In this document: positions 16,214 to 25,589 of the stretch, piece by piece
Layout: each line of letters begins with the position of its first letter
How positions within the stretch are numbered: the first letter of the stretch is position 1
Source: JAGYLJ01 sp034661035
Lineage (GTDB): Bacteria; Patescibacteriota; Minisyncoccia; Phycocordibacterales; UBA12079
Length of the DNA stretch: 64,000 nt
Direction: 5' to 3'
Assembly: GCA_034661035.1 (NCBI GenBank)
Contig: JAYEKM010000008.1
Coordinates: 31,111 to 95,110 of the forward strand
The notes under the pieces: model-generated
Seen by the model: only the letters and a program-made list of their open reading frames with translations
Databases searched by the model: none
Told to the model about the DNA's origin: nothing
Position numbers and translations under genes: made by a program

Positions 16214-18148
16214 ATGACCCAGTCAAAAACAAAAATCGAAAAATTATTTGATACCGATAATAAATCAACTTACATTATAAGCGAAATTGGGATAAACCAT
16301 AACGGATCTCTCAAAACTGCTCTAGAACTTATTAAAGCTTCAAAAGAAGCAGGGGTAGATGCTGTTAAATTTCAGAAAAGGAATCTTAAAAAAATATATT
16401 CTGATGGTATTTTAAACAATCCAAATAATGCTGAGTGGAATTTTGATTATTTAATACCTCTTCTAAAAGAAATAGAATTATCAAAACAAGATTACAAAGT
16501 AATAAAAAAAACTTGCGATGAATTAAGCCTTGATTTAATAATAACACCTTTTGATGAAGATTCAGCTGAATTTGTTCATAAATTAGGTGTAGTTGCATAC
16601 AAAATATCCTCTTCGGACATGACTAATTTTAACTTGATAAAAAAATGTGCTTCTTACAATTTACCGCTAATCATTTCAACTGGAATGTGGGACAAAAAAG
16701 ATATCCAGAAATGTGTCAATTTTTATAAAAATAATAATATTAACTATGCTTTGTTATTAACAAATTCAACCTACCCAGCTCCATACGAATCAACACATTT
16801 AAAATTTATAGAGGAATTAAAAAAGATGAGTAATATAGTAGGTTACTCTGGACATGAGAGAGGTATTTTTATTCCTGTCGCTGCTGTAGCCTTAGGGGCA
16901 AAAATAATAGAAAAACATATTACTTTCAGTAGAAATGATTATATAAAGGTAGGAAATAAACTCAGACAACAACAAAAAGGTCCTGACCATAAAGCATCTC
17001 TCCTCCCTGAGGAATTTACTGAAATGGTAAATAATATAAGAAACTTAGAAAAATCACTCCAAAGAGATAAGGACATAAATCAAGCTGAAAAATTAAATAG
17101 GGAGGCTTTCGCTAAATCAGCAACAGCAAAACATTTTCTGAAAAAAGGACATATTCTAACCGAAAGCGATATAATTTTTAGAGCCCCTGGTAAAGGTATA
17201 TTTCCTCACGAAATAAATGAATACATTAAAAAGAAATTAACAAAAGATGTATTAAAAGATAAATATATCTCTAAAAATGATTTTAAAAATAACCTGTCAA
17301 CAAAAGGATGGGAGAAATTTAATTTTTCGCAAAAATGGGGATTGAAATGTCGATTTCATGACTATGAAAAGTTAAAACAAATAAAACCCCCTGTTTTAGA
17401 ATTTCATTTTTCTGACACTGATTTAGATGTTAGCTTTGATGAGGGGAATAATGAATCTGAGTTGATAGTGCATGCTCCTGAAATAGTAGACAGAAAACTT
17501 ATAAATTTTTGTTCTAATGATCCAGAAATTGTTAACATGTCAATAAAAACAATTCAAAAAACAATAGATAAAGCTACAAAACTTGGGAAAAAGTGGACCA
17601 AGGCAAAGACAAAGTTAGTAATTCATCTCGGAGGAATGCAGTTGAATAAATCAACTAATAAAAATATATATACTGAATGCTTAAATAATGCTATAAATAA
17701 TTTCAGTAAACTAAAATATTCACCAGATGATATAGAGATACTACCTGAAAATTTACCATCGAGACCATGGTACCTTAACGGAGAATGGTATCAATATGGA
17801 TTCACTCGAGCAGAAGATATGCTAAAATTTTGCAAACACTTTAATTTAGGAATGACCTTTGATATATGCCATGCGGCCTTATATTGTAACAACGAGAAAG
17901 AGAGTTTGGTAGATTACGCAAAAAAAATAAGGCTGATAACTAAACATATACATATATCAGACGCAAAAGGAACTAGCGGTGAAGGAATCCAAATAAATAA
18001 AGGAGAGATAAATTTTAAAGAAGTTCTTGATGTCTTCAAAAATAAAAATTTTTCTTGGGTAACAGAAATATGGAGCGGTCATTTACACGAAGGGATTGAA
18101 ACTTATAAAGCACTACTAAAATTAGAAAAATTCAATGAAATTTTATAG
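16214..18148 (+). CDS. neuB: NeuB-type nonulosonate synthase fused to a sugar-isomerase-like TIM barrel
   Basis: 644 aa, much longer than the usual 340-350. Residues about 18-270 form the NeuB condensing domain (ISEIGINHNGSLKTALELI, AVKFQKR, ISTGMWDKKDI, GYSGHERGI), which joins PEP to a 6-carbon amino sugar. A SAF/antifreeze-like domain follows (about 290-350, FRAPGKGI). The extra C-terminal 280 residues (LVIHLGG, ENLPSRPWYLNG, MTFDICHAALYC, KHIHISDAKGTSGEGIQINKGEINF) look like an AP-endonuclease-2/xylose-isomerase-like metal-binding TIM barrel. The fusion suggests the partner domain acts on the precursor or product. Confidence 0.85.
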   Translation: MTQSKTKIEKLFDTDNKSTYIISEIGINHNGSLKTALELIKASKEAGVDAVKFQKRNLKKIYSDGILNNPNNAEWNFDYLIPLLKEIELSKQDYKVIKKTCDELSLDLIITPFDEDSAEFVHKLGVVAYKISSSDMTNFNLIKKCASYNLPLIISTGMWDKKDIQKCVNFYKNNNINYALLLTNSTYPAPYESTHLKFIEELKKMSNIVGYSGHERGIFIPVAAVALGAKIIEKHITFSRNDYIKVGNKLRQQQKGPDHKASLLPEEFTEMVNNIRNLEKSLQRDKDINQAEKLNREAFAKSATAKHFLKKGHILTESDIIFRAPGKGIFPHEINEYIKKKLTKDVLKDKYISKNDFKNNLSTKGWEKFNFSQKWGLKCRFHDYEKLKQIKPPVLEFHFSDTDLDVSFDEGNNESELIVHAPEIVDRKLINFCSNDPEIVNMSIKTIQKTIDKATKLGKKWTKAKTKLVIHLGGMQLNKSTNKNIYTECLNNAINNFSKLKYSPDDIEILPENLPSRPWYLNGEWYQYGFTRAEDMLKFCKHFNLGMTFDICHAALYCNNEKESLVDYAKKIRLITKHIHISDAKGTSGEGIQINKGEINFKEVLDVFKNKNFSWVTEIWSGHLHEGIETYKALLKLEKFNEIL

Positions 18149-18175
18149 TTATATAAAGCAATAAATTAAATAAAT

Positions 18176-19138
18176 ATGAACTTAAAAAAAATAAAAAGTG
18201 ATATAAAAGGGCCTGTCTTTCCAATTATTACTCCATTTACAAAAAAACATGGGGTAGACTATAAGAAGGTAAGAGAATACATAGATTTTTTATATCAAGG
18301 CGGTGCTAGAATTTTTCATGTCATGGTTCATTCCAGCAGAATTGGACTTCTGTCTGAAAAGGAGATTATCAAGTTAAATAAAACTGTTACAAATCATACA
18401 AAATCAAAATATAAAGATTGTATTGTAATTGCAAGTGGACCAATTATAGGGTCTACTCGTCTTAATATTAAGATAGCAGAGGAAGCTGAAAAAGCAGGGG
18501 CAGATATAATAGGAATAATTTTTTCCGAAAGATATTACTTTAAAGATCAAATCGTAAAATATTACAAAGAAATAGCTACCAGAGTAAAGATAGGGATTCT
18601 TATTCATGAAGAACAATTAAATTCAATTCACGGAACTAAAAAAGCTCAATTTCCTCTTGATGTCCTTGATAAAATTGCTGGTATAAAAAACGTAGTTGCA
18701 ATTAAAGAAGATTCAAAAAATCATGAATTTAGCTTAAAAACTATTAAATTGCTAAAAGAAAGACTCGCTATCATTGTTTCAGGAGCTGCAAAAAAACAAT
18801 TCTTGGCAAGTGCTCCATATGGCTGTCACGCTTATCTAGTTGGGGTTGGTAATTTTGCCCCGTTAGTAGCCACACAATTTTACAAATATTATTTAGAAGG
18901 TAATTTAGAAATGTGTAATGAAATAATAAATGAAATAGAAACACCGTTTCTTCAAATTGCAAAAGAATTAGGTTGGCATATCGGGTTAAAATCAGCCATG
19001 GAAATAACCAGGGTTATGAACAGAGATGAGAGACCACCATTAGAAAAATTATCTTTAACTCAACATAAAAAAATAGAAAGTGTTTTGAAACAGATACAAA
19101 ATAAATCTATCTGGAAAAAAGTGAATAAACAAAAATGA
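18176..19138 (+). CDS. Dihydrodipicolinate synthase / N-acetylneuraminate lyase family aldolase
   Basis: 320-aa class I aldolase of the DapA/NanA superfamily. The Schiff-base lysine is in VVAIKEDSKNH (about residues 181-191), and the N-terminal GPVFPIITPFTKKHGVD is typical. Next to neuA and neuB it is more likely to act in nonulosonate or related keto-sugar metabolism than in lysine synthesis. Classical DapA residues outside the core are not obvious. Its stop overlaps the next gene's start (ATGA). Confidence 0.8.
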   Translation: MNLKKIKSDIKGPVFPIITPFTKKHGVDYKKVREYIDFLYQGGARIFHVMVHSSRIGLLSEKEIIKLNKTVTNHTKSKYKDCIVIASGPIIGSTRLNIKIAEEAEKAGADIIGIIFSERYYFKDQIVKYYKEIATRVKIGILIHEEQLNSIHGTKKAQFPLDVLDKIAGIKNVVAIKEDSKNHEFSLKTIKLLKERLAIIVSGAAKKQFLASAPYGCHAYLVGVGNFAPLVATQFYKYYLEGNLEMCNEIINEIETPFLQIAKELGWHIGLKSAMEITRVMNRDERPPLEKLSLTQHKKIESVLKQIQNKSIWKKVNKQK

Positions 19139-20646
19139 AATTAAAACAAGCCACAGAGATAATAATTGATATTGAAAATTTAGTCCCTGTAGACCAAATA
19201 GAATTTAAGGATATCAAAATATGGCCATTGATTAGATCTGAAATATGGAAACAGCTAACCAACCCTGTAAAAGAAAGAAGTTCCTTAGAAAGTTCAGCGT
19301 CAACTAACAAAAATTATTTCGAAAAAATTATTTCGAAAATATTAAGAGTATTCACTTACACAAAATATTCTCTTTTCAAAAAAAAACAAAAACAAAAACA
19401 AGTTATCTTTCTTCCTTCCCCTAACAACAGATGGGAAAAAGTTAACGGGCAATATCTTAAACCTTTTTCTAATAGTTTACAGGACATTTTGAGAGAAATG
19501 AAAATTAAATCTATCATACTTAATTATTCGTCAACAAATCCTAAACCTCTCTACGGAAATTTTTATCATATACGAAAAGAAATTGAACATGCTCATTCAA
19601 CACAAAGAATATTACTGCTTCTGGAAAAAATCTTTAATTTAAACAAAAAACCAAGTAAAGTTTACCACTGGGACACATTGATTAAATTTATTAGTTTTAA
19701 ATATCCTATTTTATCATTAGATAAACAGTCTATAATTGATCAAACAAATAACATAATTTCTTATGAAAAAATATTCAAAAAAATATTCAAAAAGATCAAA
19801 CCAAAATTATGCTTTTTAATATGCTATTATTGTCCAATAAACATGGGTTATATAAAAGCGTGTAGATCATTAGGGATAAAAAGTGTTGAAATCCAACATG
19901 GACAACAAGGTGATTTTCATGGAATGTACACCCATTGGACCAAATTACCTCAAAACGGTTATGAACTTCTCCCTTCACATTGGTGGAGTTGGGGAAATAA
20001 ATCTGCGGAACGAATTAATAATTGGTCTAAAACAGTACACCCCGAACATCAGGCCATTGTAGGAGGAAATCCATGGATAGCTAAAAATATCAATCAAGAT
20101 TATAAAATAGATGACACTTATATTGATAAATTAGAAAAGATATTGACATTAAAAAATAAAATTAATGTTTTGGTTGCATTACAGCCAATTGAAATACCGA
20201 TAAGTAATACTCTTTTTGAAGCAATTAAGAATTCCCCTTCAAAAATTAACTGGCTTATCAGACTACATCCAGCAATGAGTAAACAAAAAAATGAAATTGA
20301 ACAATTCCTTAAAAAAACTAACAACAAAAATATTGATATTGATTATAATTATAAAATACCATTATTTAATATTCTAAAAAGAGTTGATTTTCTTATCACA
20401 CCATGGTCATCAATAGCATATGAAGCACTTTTATTTAAAGTTCACCCAATCATTATTCACCCAAACGGAAAAGATACTTTTACTGAATATATAAACGAAG
20501 GATTGTTTACTTACGCCGATTCTTCACAGAAAATAATAAATGTAATAGAAACAAATAAAAATAAATTTATATTTAATGAAAAACAATATTATATAGAGAT
20601 AGATATATTTAAAATAAAAAATTTATTAAAAAAAATAATAAAATAA
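19135..20646 (+). CDS. GT-B-like glycosyltransferase of surface carbohydrate synthesis
   Basis: 503 aa. The C-terminal half looks like a GT-B fold related to CDP-glycerol/capsule transferases: VEIQHGQQGDFHGMYTHW (about 250-267), LPSHWWSWGNKSAE, LIRLHPAMS (about 373-381) and FLITPWSSIAYEALLFKVHPIIIHP (about 422-446). No signal peptide or TM. Overlaps the aldolase gene by 4 bp and is followed 2 bp later by the next gene, so clearly operonic. Given neuA/neuB upstream it could be the nonulosonate (sialyl-type) transferase, which is inference. Confidence 0.65.
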   Translation: MKLKQATEIIIDIENLVPVDQIEFKDIKIWPLIRSEIWKQLTNPVKERSSLESSASTNKNYFEKIISKILRVFTYTKYSLFKKKQKQKQVIFLPSPNNRWEKVNGQYLKPFSNSLQDILREMKIKSIILNYSSTNPKPLYGNFYHIRKEIEHAHSTQRILLLLEKIFNLNKKPSKVYHWDTLIKFISFKYPILSLDKQSIIDQTNNIISYEKIFKKIFKKIKPKLCFLICYYCPINMGYIKACRSLGIKSVEIQHGQQGDFHGMYTHWTKLPQNGYELLPSHWWSWGNKSAERINNWSKTVHPEHQAIVGGNPWIAKNINQDYKIDDTYIDKLEKILTLKNKINVLVALQPIEIPISNTLFEAIKNSPSKINWLIRLHPAMSKQKNEIEQFLKKTNNKNIDIDYNYKIPLFNILKRVDFLITPWSSIAYEALLFKVHPIIIHPNGKDTFTEYINEGLFTYADSSQKIINVIETNKNKFIFNEKQYYIEIDIFKIKNLLKKIIK

Positions 20647-20647
20647 A

Positions 20648-22348
20648 ATGGAAACAGCACCAATTACATTGTTTGTATATAATCGCCCAAAGCATACAAA
20701 AAAAACAGTGGAGGCTTTGCAAAAAAATTTTCTTTCAAAAGAAAGCACTCTTTTTATATTTTCTGATGGATATAAAAATAAAAATGATAAAAAAAACGTT
20801 GCAAAAGTAAGAAATTACTTAAAAACAATTTCTGGTTTTAGGAAAATTACGATAATTGAAAGAAATAAGAACTTTGGTTTATCAAAATCAATTATTTTAG
20901 GAGTAACGGAAATCATAAATAAATACAAAAAAATTATTGTACTAGAAGACGATTTAGTCACATCCCCTTATTTTTTAAGCTACATGAATAAAGGTCTTGC
21001 CTTGTATAAAGAAGAAGGTGATGTAATCAGTATACATGGTTATATCTACCCCATGAAAGGTAAATTTCCCGAAACTTTTTTTATTAAGGGGGCAGATTGT
21101 TGGGGATGGGCAACATGGAAGAGAGGGTGGGATATTTTTAATCCTGACGGAAAAAAATTATTAGAAGGACTAAAAACAAAAAAACTATCCAAACAATTTG
21201 ATTTTGACAGAAATTATAATTATACTAAAATGCTAAGAAATCAAATTGACAAAAAAAATGATTCTTGGGCGATTAGATGGTACGCGTCTGCTTTTTTATC
21301 CAATAAATTAACCCTTTATCCAAAAAAATCTCTTGTGCAAAATATAGGGATAGACGATAGCGGAACTCATTGTAAAAATTCTACAACTTATAAAGTATCT
21401 CTCTCAAATAAAGAAATTACTGTAAAAAAAATACCCATAATAGAAAATAAAAAAGTTAGAAAAAAAATTATAAAATATTTCAAATCTGTTAGAAAAAATT
21501 CTTTTTATTCTTTTCTTAAAAAAATAAGAATAGTTTTAATAAAAATCTTAAAAAATATTACCCCTCCAATCATATTAAAAATTTCCAAAAAAAAGCCTAA
21601 ATATGGATTTTTTGGTAATTATAAAACGTGGAAAGAGGCTCTGAAAAGGTCAGGTGGGTATGATGATGAAAAAATTTTAGAAAAAGTGAAAGAATCATTA
21701 CTCAAGATAAAAAATAGGGAAGCTGTTTACGAAAGAGATTCTTTTTTGTTTAATAAAACACAATACTCATGGCCTATCACGACATCTCTTCTTTGGGTAA
21801 AATCACAAAATAATGATGACACCTTAAACATAATAGATTTTGGAGGATCTTTAGGAAGTAGTTATTATCAAAATAAGAAATTCTTAGATTACATAAAAAA
21901 TTTGAGATGGAACATCATTGAACAGAAAAATTTTGTTCAATGTGGAAAAGAATATTTTCAGGATAATCAGTTAAAATTTTATAAAAATATAGACGATTGT
22001 TTGAAGGAAACAAAACCTGACACTATCTTAATTTCTAGCACCATTCAGTATCTAGAAAACCCTTATAAATTTTTACAAAAAATTATAAATTACAATTTTA
22101 AATTTATAATCTTTGATAGAACAACCTTCTTAAAAAAGAACAGTGGCGAAAGAATAACTATACAAAAAGTAAGTCCGAAAATTTATGATGCTAGCTACCC
22201 AACATGGTTTTTGAATGAGCAAAAATTTTTAGAAATTTTAAACAATAAGTACAACTTAATAGAAGATTTTTTATCTCTTCCAAACGAAATAATACTTGGG
22301 GACAAAACAAAAGCAGTAGAAAAAGGTTTTATATTCAAAAGAAAATAA
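20648..22348 (+). CDS. Bifunctional protein: GT2-like glycosyltransferase + TIGR04325-type methyltransferase
   Basis: 566 aa. Residues about 1-270 are a GT-A/GT2-like domain (PITLFVYNRPKHTKKTVEAL, IIVLEDDLVTSPYFL with the DD metal motif, DCWGWATWKRGWDIF). Residues about 310-566 match methyltransferase-like proteins seen in O-antigen loci (KYGFFGNYKTWKEALKRSGGY, NIIDFGGSLGSSYYQ as SAM loop, WNIIEQKNFVQCGKEYF). A Lys-rich linker joins them. The fusion suggests addition and methylation of one sugar are coupled, perhaps as a chain-ending step. Confidence 0.75.
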   Translation: METAPITLFVYNRPKHTKKTVEALQKNFLSKESTLFIFSDGYKNKNDKKNVAKVRNYLKTISGFRKITIIERNKNFGLSKSIILGVTEIINKYKKIIVLEDDLVTSPYFLSYMNKGLALYKEEGDVISIHGYIYPMKGKFPETFFIKGADCWGWATWKRGWDIFNPDGKKLLEGLKTKKLSKQFDFDRNYNYTKMLRNQIDKKNDSWAIRWYASAFLSNKLTLYPKKSLVQNIGIDDSGTHCKNSTTYKVSLSNKEITVKKIPIIENKKVRKKIIKYFKSVRKNSFYSFLKKIRIVLIKILKNITPPIILKISKKKPKYGFFGNYKTWKEALKRSGGYDDEKILEKVKESLLKIKNREAVYERDSFLFNKTQYSWPITTSLLWVKSQNNDDTLNIIDFGGSLGSSYYQNKKFLDYIKNLRWNIIEQKNFVQCGKEYFQDNQLKFYKNIDDCLKETKPDTILISSTIQYLENPYKFLQKIINYNFKFIIFDRTTFLKKNSGERITIQKVSPKIYDASYPTWFLNEQKFLEILNNKYNLIEDFLSLPNEIILGDKTKAVEKGFIFKRK

Positions 22349-22352
22349 ATTT

Positions 22353-23354
22353 ATGTTAAATTTTTGTACTTTATTTGATAGAAACTATTTTTATAAAGGG
22401 TTAACAATGTATAATTCTTTAAAGAATAGCTGTAATGAAGATTTTAGTCTTTGGATTTTATGTATGGACAATATTACCTATAACCTTCTGAAAAAAATGG
22501 ATCTGCCAAATATAAAATTAATTACTTTGCAAGAATTTGAAACCTTAGAATTACTTAAACTAAAAAAAGAAAGAAGCTTATCAGAATATTCCTGGACATG
22601 TGCTTCTAATTTTGTCTGGTTTCTCTTGCAAAAACATAACCAAATAAAAACAATAATTTATTTAGACGCTGATATTTATTTTTTCAATAGTCCTAGTATT
22701 TTAATCGAAGAATTAAGAGACAAGGATGTTATAATAACTGAACATCGTTACACCAAAAAATACAATCAGACAGTCACCAGCGGAAAATATTGTGTTCAAT
22801 TTATGGTTTTTAAAAATAATCTAAATGGATTAAAAATTCTTAATTGGTGGCGTAAAAAATGTCTTAATTGGTGTCCAAATTCTATTAACAATGCCAGTTT
22901 TAATGATCAAAAATATTTAGATGATTGGCCAATTCGTTTTAAAAAAATTCACGAATTACAACACCTAGGGGGGGGTGTGGCCCCTTGGAATGTTCAACAA
23001 TATATATTTTTTAATAAAAATTCTGTAATTATCGGAAAAGAAAAAGTCTCAAATAAACAATTCCCCTTGGTATTTTATCACTTTCATGATTTTTATTTAA
23101 TATCCAGAAATAAATATTACTGTTGTAAAAATTATGCATTAAGTAAAAATATTAAAAAAAATATTTATGAACCATACTTTAAAAATCTTCAGAATAGTAT
23201 ATTATCAACTAAAATTATAAATCCAAAATTTAACTTTGGTTTTAGAGATATCAACCTCAAAATCACTCATAGACTATATACCTATATAATTAAAAACTAT
23301 TATTTTAAAAAAATATATAAAAAATATGAACGGAAATATAAAAATAAAAGTTAG
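22353..23354 (+). CDS. GT8-like glycosyltransferase
   Basis: 333 aa. N-terminal FCTLFDRNYFYKGLTMYNSL and TIIYLDADIYFF (about residues 104-115, a DxD metal-binding motif) are typical of GT-A fold enzymes resembling family GT8. GGGVAPWNVQQY and FYHFHDF lie later in the catalytic region. Very Lys/Asn/Ile-rich, like its neighbours. Its end overlaps the start of the ketoisomerase gene by 29 bp. Donor and acceptor unknown. Confidence 0.7.
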   Translation: MLNFCTLFDRNYFYKGLTMYNSLKNSCNEDFSLWILCMDNITYNLLKKMDLPNIKLITLQEFETLELLKLKKERSLSEYSWTCASNFVWFLLQKHNQIKTIIYLDADIYFFNSPSILIEELRDKDVIITEHRYTKKYNQTVTSGKYCVQFMVFKNNLNGLKILNWWRKKCLNWCPNSINNASFNDQKYLDDWPIRFKKIHELQHLGGGVAPWNVQQYIFFNKNSVIIGKEKVSNKQFPLVFYHFHDFYLISRNKYYCCKNYALSKNIKKNIYEPYFKNLQNSILSTKIINPKFNFGFRDINLKITHRLYTYIIKNYYFKKIYKKYERKYKNKS

Positions 23355-23754
23355 ACATTCAAGAATTATAAAATTACAATCTTACAATGATTTTCCTGAT
23401 GGGAATCTAGTTATTGCTGAATCAAAAAAAAATATTCCTTTCGAAATCAAGAGAGTGTATTTTATAAATAATTTATTTAATAATGAAGCGATCCGAGGAA
23501 AACATGCTCATAAAAAATTAAAACAGGTTATCTTTTGTATCAATGGTCATTTCACTTTACATTTGGACGATGGAAAAAACAAGCAGAAAATTACACTGAA
23601 TGATCCGTCATGTGGTATTTATCTTGGGTCAAAATTATGGCATACAATGAATAATTTTTCATCTGACTGTGTTATATTAGTTTTAGCTGAAGATTATTAT
23701 GATGAAAAAGATTATATCAGAAATTATGATAATTTTTTAAAATACACAAAATAA
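23326..23754 (+). CDS. fdtA: dTDP-sugar 3,4-ketoisomerase (FdtA/QdtA, WxcM-like cupin)
   Basis: 142-aa cupin. GNLVIAE, RVYFINNLFNNEAIRGKHAHKKLKQVIFCINGHFTLHLDDG and GIYLGSKLWHTM carry the conserved His/Arg set (RGKHAHK) of FdtA/QdtA/WxcM ketoisomerases, which move the keto group of dTDP-4-keto-6-deoxyglucose to C3. The following gene is the matching aminotransferase, giving a dTDP-3-amino-3,6-dideoxyhexose (Fuc3N or Qui3N). No rmlA/rmlB in the window. Whether the C4 stereochemistry is Fdt or Qdt cannot be read from sequence. Confidence 0.85.
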   Translation: MNGNIKIKVRHSRIIKLQSYNDFPDGNLVIAESKKNIPFEIKRVYFINNLFNNEAIRGKHAHKKLKQVIFCINGHFTLHLDDGKNKQKITLNDPSCGIYLGSKLWHTMNNFSSDCVILVLAEDYYDEKDYIRNYDNFLKYTK

Positions 23755-23756
23755 AT

Positions 23757-24848
23757 ATGAAAATTCCTTTTTTTGACTATAAAAGACAGCTAAAAATTCT
23801 AAGGTTAGAAATAGACCAATGTATTAAAAATGTTTTAAATTCAGGAAAATTAATTTTAGGGGATGAGGTAAGTAAATTTGAAAATAATTTTGCCAATTTT
23901 ATTGGAACTAAATATGCAATAGGAGTAAATTCAGGAACTGATGCAATCAAAATAGCTCTTAAAGCCTTGGGAGTTAAAAAAGATGATGAAATAATAACGG
24001 TAGCCAACACAGCAATCCCAACGATAAGTGCGATAAGAGAAGTTGGAGCAATACCTAAATTTATTGATATAAAAGATAATTTTACGATGGATGAAAATAA
24101 AATAGAAGAAAAAATAACAAAAAAGACAAAAATTATCCTACCTGTACATTTACATGGACAACCATGTAATATGAAAAAAATTGTTGAAATCGCAAAAAAG
24201 TACAAGATTAAAGTAATAGAAGACTGTGCTCAGTCCCATGGTGCAATCTTAGAAAATAAAATAGTAGGAAGTTTTGGAAATATAAGCTGTTTTAGTTTTT
24301 ACCCAACCAAAAATTTAGGAGCTTACGGTGATGCTGGAATAATTTTAACTTCCGATAAAAAATTATTTAATAGATGCAAGATGTTAAGAACTTATGGAAT
24401 AAGAGATAAATATTATTCTTATATTGAAGGATATAATAGCAGACTGGATGAAATACAGGCAGGAATATTAAATGTAAAGATAAATTATCTAAATAAATGG
24501 AATAACAATCGTCGTCAAATTGCTAAATACTATTTGAGTAATATTAAAAATAATAAAATTAAATTACCAAAAATAAAATATTTAGAGAATCATGTTTTCC
24601 ATCTTTTCGTTATAAGAACCAGTCAAAGAAAAAAACTTACTGAATATTTACTTAAACATAATATTGGATATGGGATTCACTATGAATTCCCTATCCATCT
24701 ACAAACTGCTTATAATTTTTTAAATTACAAAAAAGGAAGCTTACCAATCACAGAAAAATTTTCTAAACAAATTATATCATTACCTATATTCCCAGAATTA
24801 ACAAAAAAAGAAGTTGAATATGTAACAAATGTTATAAATAAATTCTAA
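23757..24848 (+). CDS. fdtB: DegT/DnrJ/EryC1-family sugar aminotransferase (FdtB/QdtB-like)
   Basis: 363-aa PLP-dependent aminotransferase. GVNSGTDAIKIALKALGV (about 59-76), EDCAQSHGA (about 155-163) and the PLP-lysine motif SFYPTKNLGAYGDAG (about 180-194) are clear. YNSRLDEIQAGIL and GIHYEFPIHLQ complete the fold. Two bp after the ketoisomerase gene, so it should aminate the 3-keto sugar to Fuc3N/Qui3N. No dedicated N-acetyltransferase follows. Confidence 0.88.
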   Translation: MKIPFFDYKRQLKILRLEIDQCIKNVLNSGKLILGDEVSKFENNFANFIGTKYAIGVNSGTDAIKIALKALGVKKDDEIITVANTAIPTISAIREVGAIPKFIDIKDNFTMDENKIEEKITKKTKIILPVHLHGQPCNMKKIVEIAKKYKIKVIEDCAQSHGAILENKIVGSFGNISCFSFYPTKNLGAYGDAGIILTSDKKLFNRCKMLRTYGIRDKYYSYIEGYNSRLDEIQAGILNVKINYLNKWNNNRRQIAKYYLSNIKNNKIKLPKIKYLENHVFHLFVIRTSQRKKLTEYLLKHNIGYGIHYEFPIHLQTAYNFLNYKKGSLPITEKFSKQIISLPIFPELTKKEVEYVTNVINKF

Positions 24849-24869
24849 AACTTATTCATAAAAATATAA

Positions 24870-25589
24870 ATGAAAAATAGAATAATGAACATAATTTTAA
24901 ATATAAAATTCAAAAAAGAATTTGAATTATTTGAAAAACTATCTAATAAAGATAACAGATTTGATATTGACTGGGAGAATAGAAAATACCATGCAAATGA
25001 TAATACAGAAAAAACCAAGTTTGATTCTCATTATATCTATCATCCAGCATGGGCTGCGAGAATTTTGGCACAAACAAAACCAAAAAAACACATCGATATA
25101 TCCTCTACTCTACATTTTTGTTCGGTTGTTTCAGCTTTTATACCAATAGAATTTTATGATTATAGACCAGCAAATATTAATTTAAATAATTTAACTTCAA
25201 AAAAAGCTAATATCAATTCCCTTCCTTTTACAGATAATAGCGTTAAATCCCTGTCTTGTATGCATACAGTTGAACACATAGGATTAGGTAGATATGGTGA
25301 TGAAATTGATCCAAACGGAGATTTGAAGGCAATAAGTGAGTTAAAAAGAGTTCTTGCTATAGAAGGAAATCTATTATTTGTTGTACCTGTTGGGAAGCCA
25401 AAAATTGTATTTAATGCACATAGAATATATTCTTATAACCAAATAATAGAATATTTCAAAGATTTTAAATTACAGAACTTTTCATTAATAACGGATAAAG
25501 GCCAATTTATTTTTAATTCAAATAAAGAAAATACCGATAATCAAAAATATGGTTGTGGGTGTTTTTGGTTTAAAAAAACAAAATTATGA
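24870..25589 (+). CDS. DUF268-like / class I methyltransferase-like protein
   Basis: 239 aa. FDSHYIYHPAWAARIL, KKHIDISSTLHFCSVVSAF, SCMHTVEHIGLGRYGDEIDPNGDL and NLLFVVPVGKPKIVFNAHRIY match DUF268-type proteins of glycan loci. They resemble SAM methyltransferases but often lack a canonical Gly-rich loop (here DISSTLHF). The stop overlaps the start of the fucosyltransferase gene. Role in glycan modification is inferred from context. Confidence 0.7.
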   Translation: MKNRIMNIILNIKFKKEFELFEKLSNKDNRFDIDWENRKYHANDNTEKTKFDSHYIYHPAWAARILAQTKPKKHIDISSTLHFCSVVSAFIPIEFYDYRPANINLNNLTSKKANINSLPFTDNSVKSLSCMHTVEHIGLGRYGDEIDPNGDLKAISELKRVLAIEGNLLFVVPVGKPKIVFNAHRIYSYNQIIEYFKDFKLQNFSLITDKGQFIFNSNKENTDNQKYGCGCFWFKKTKL

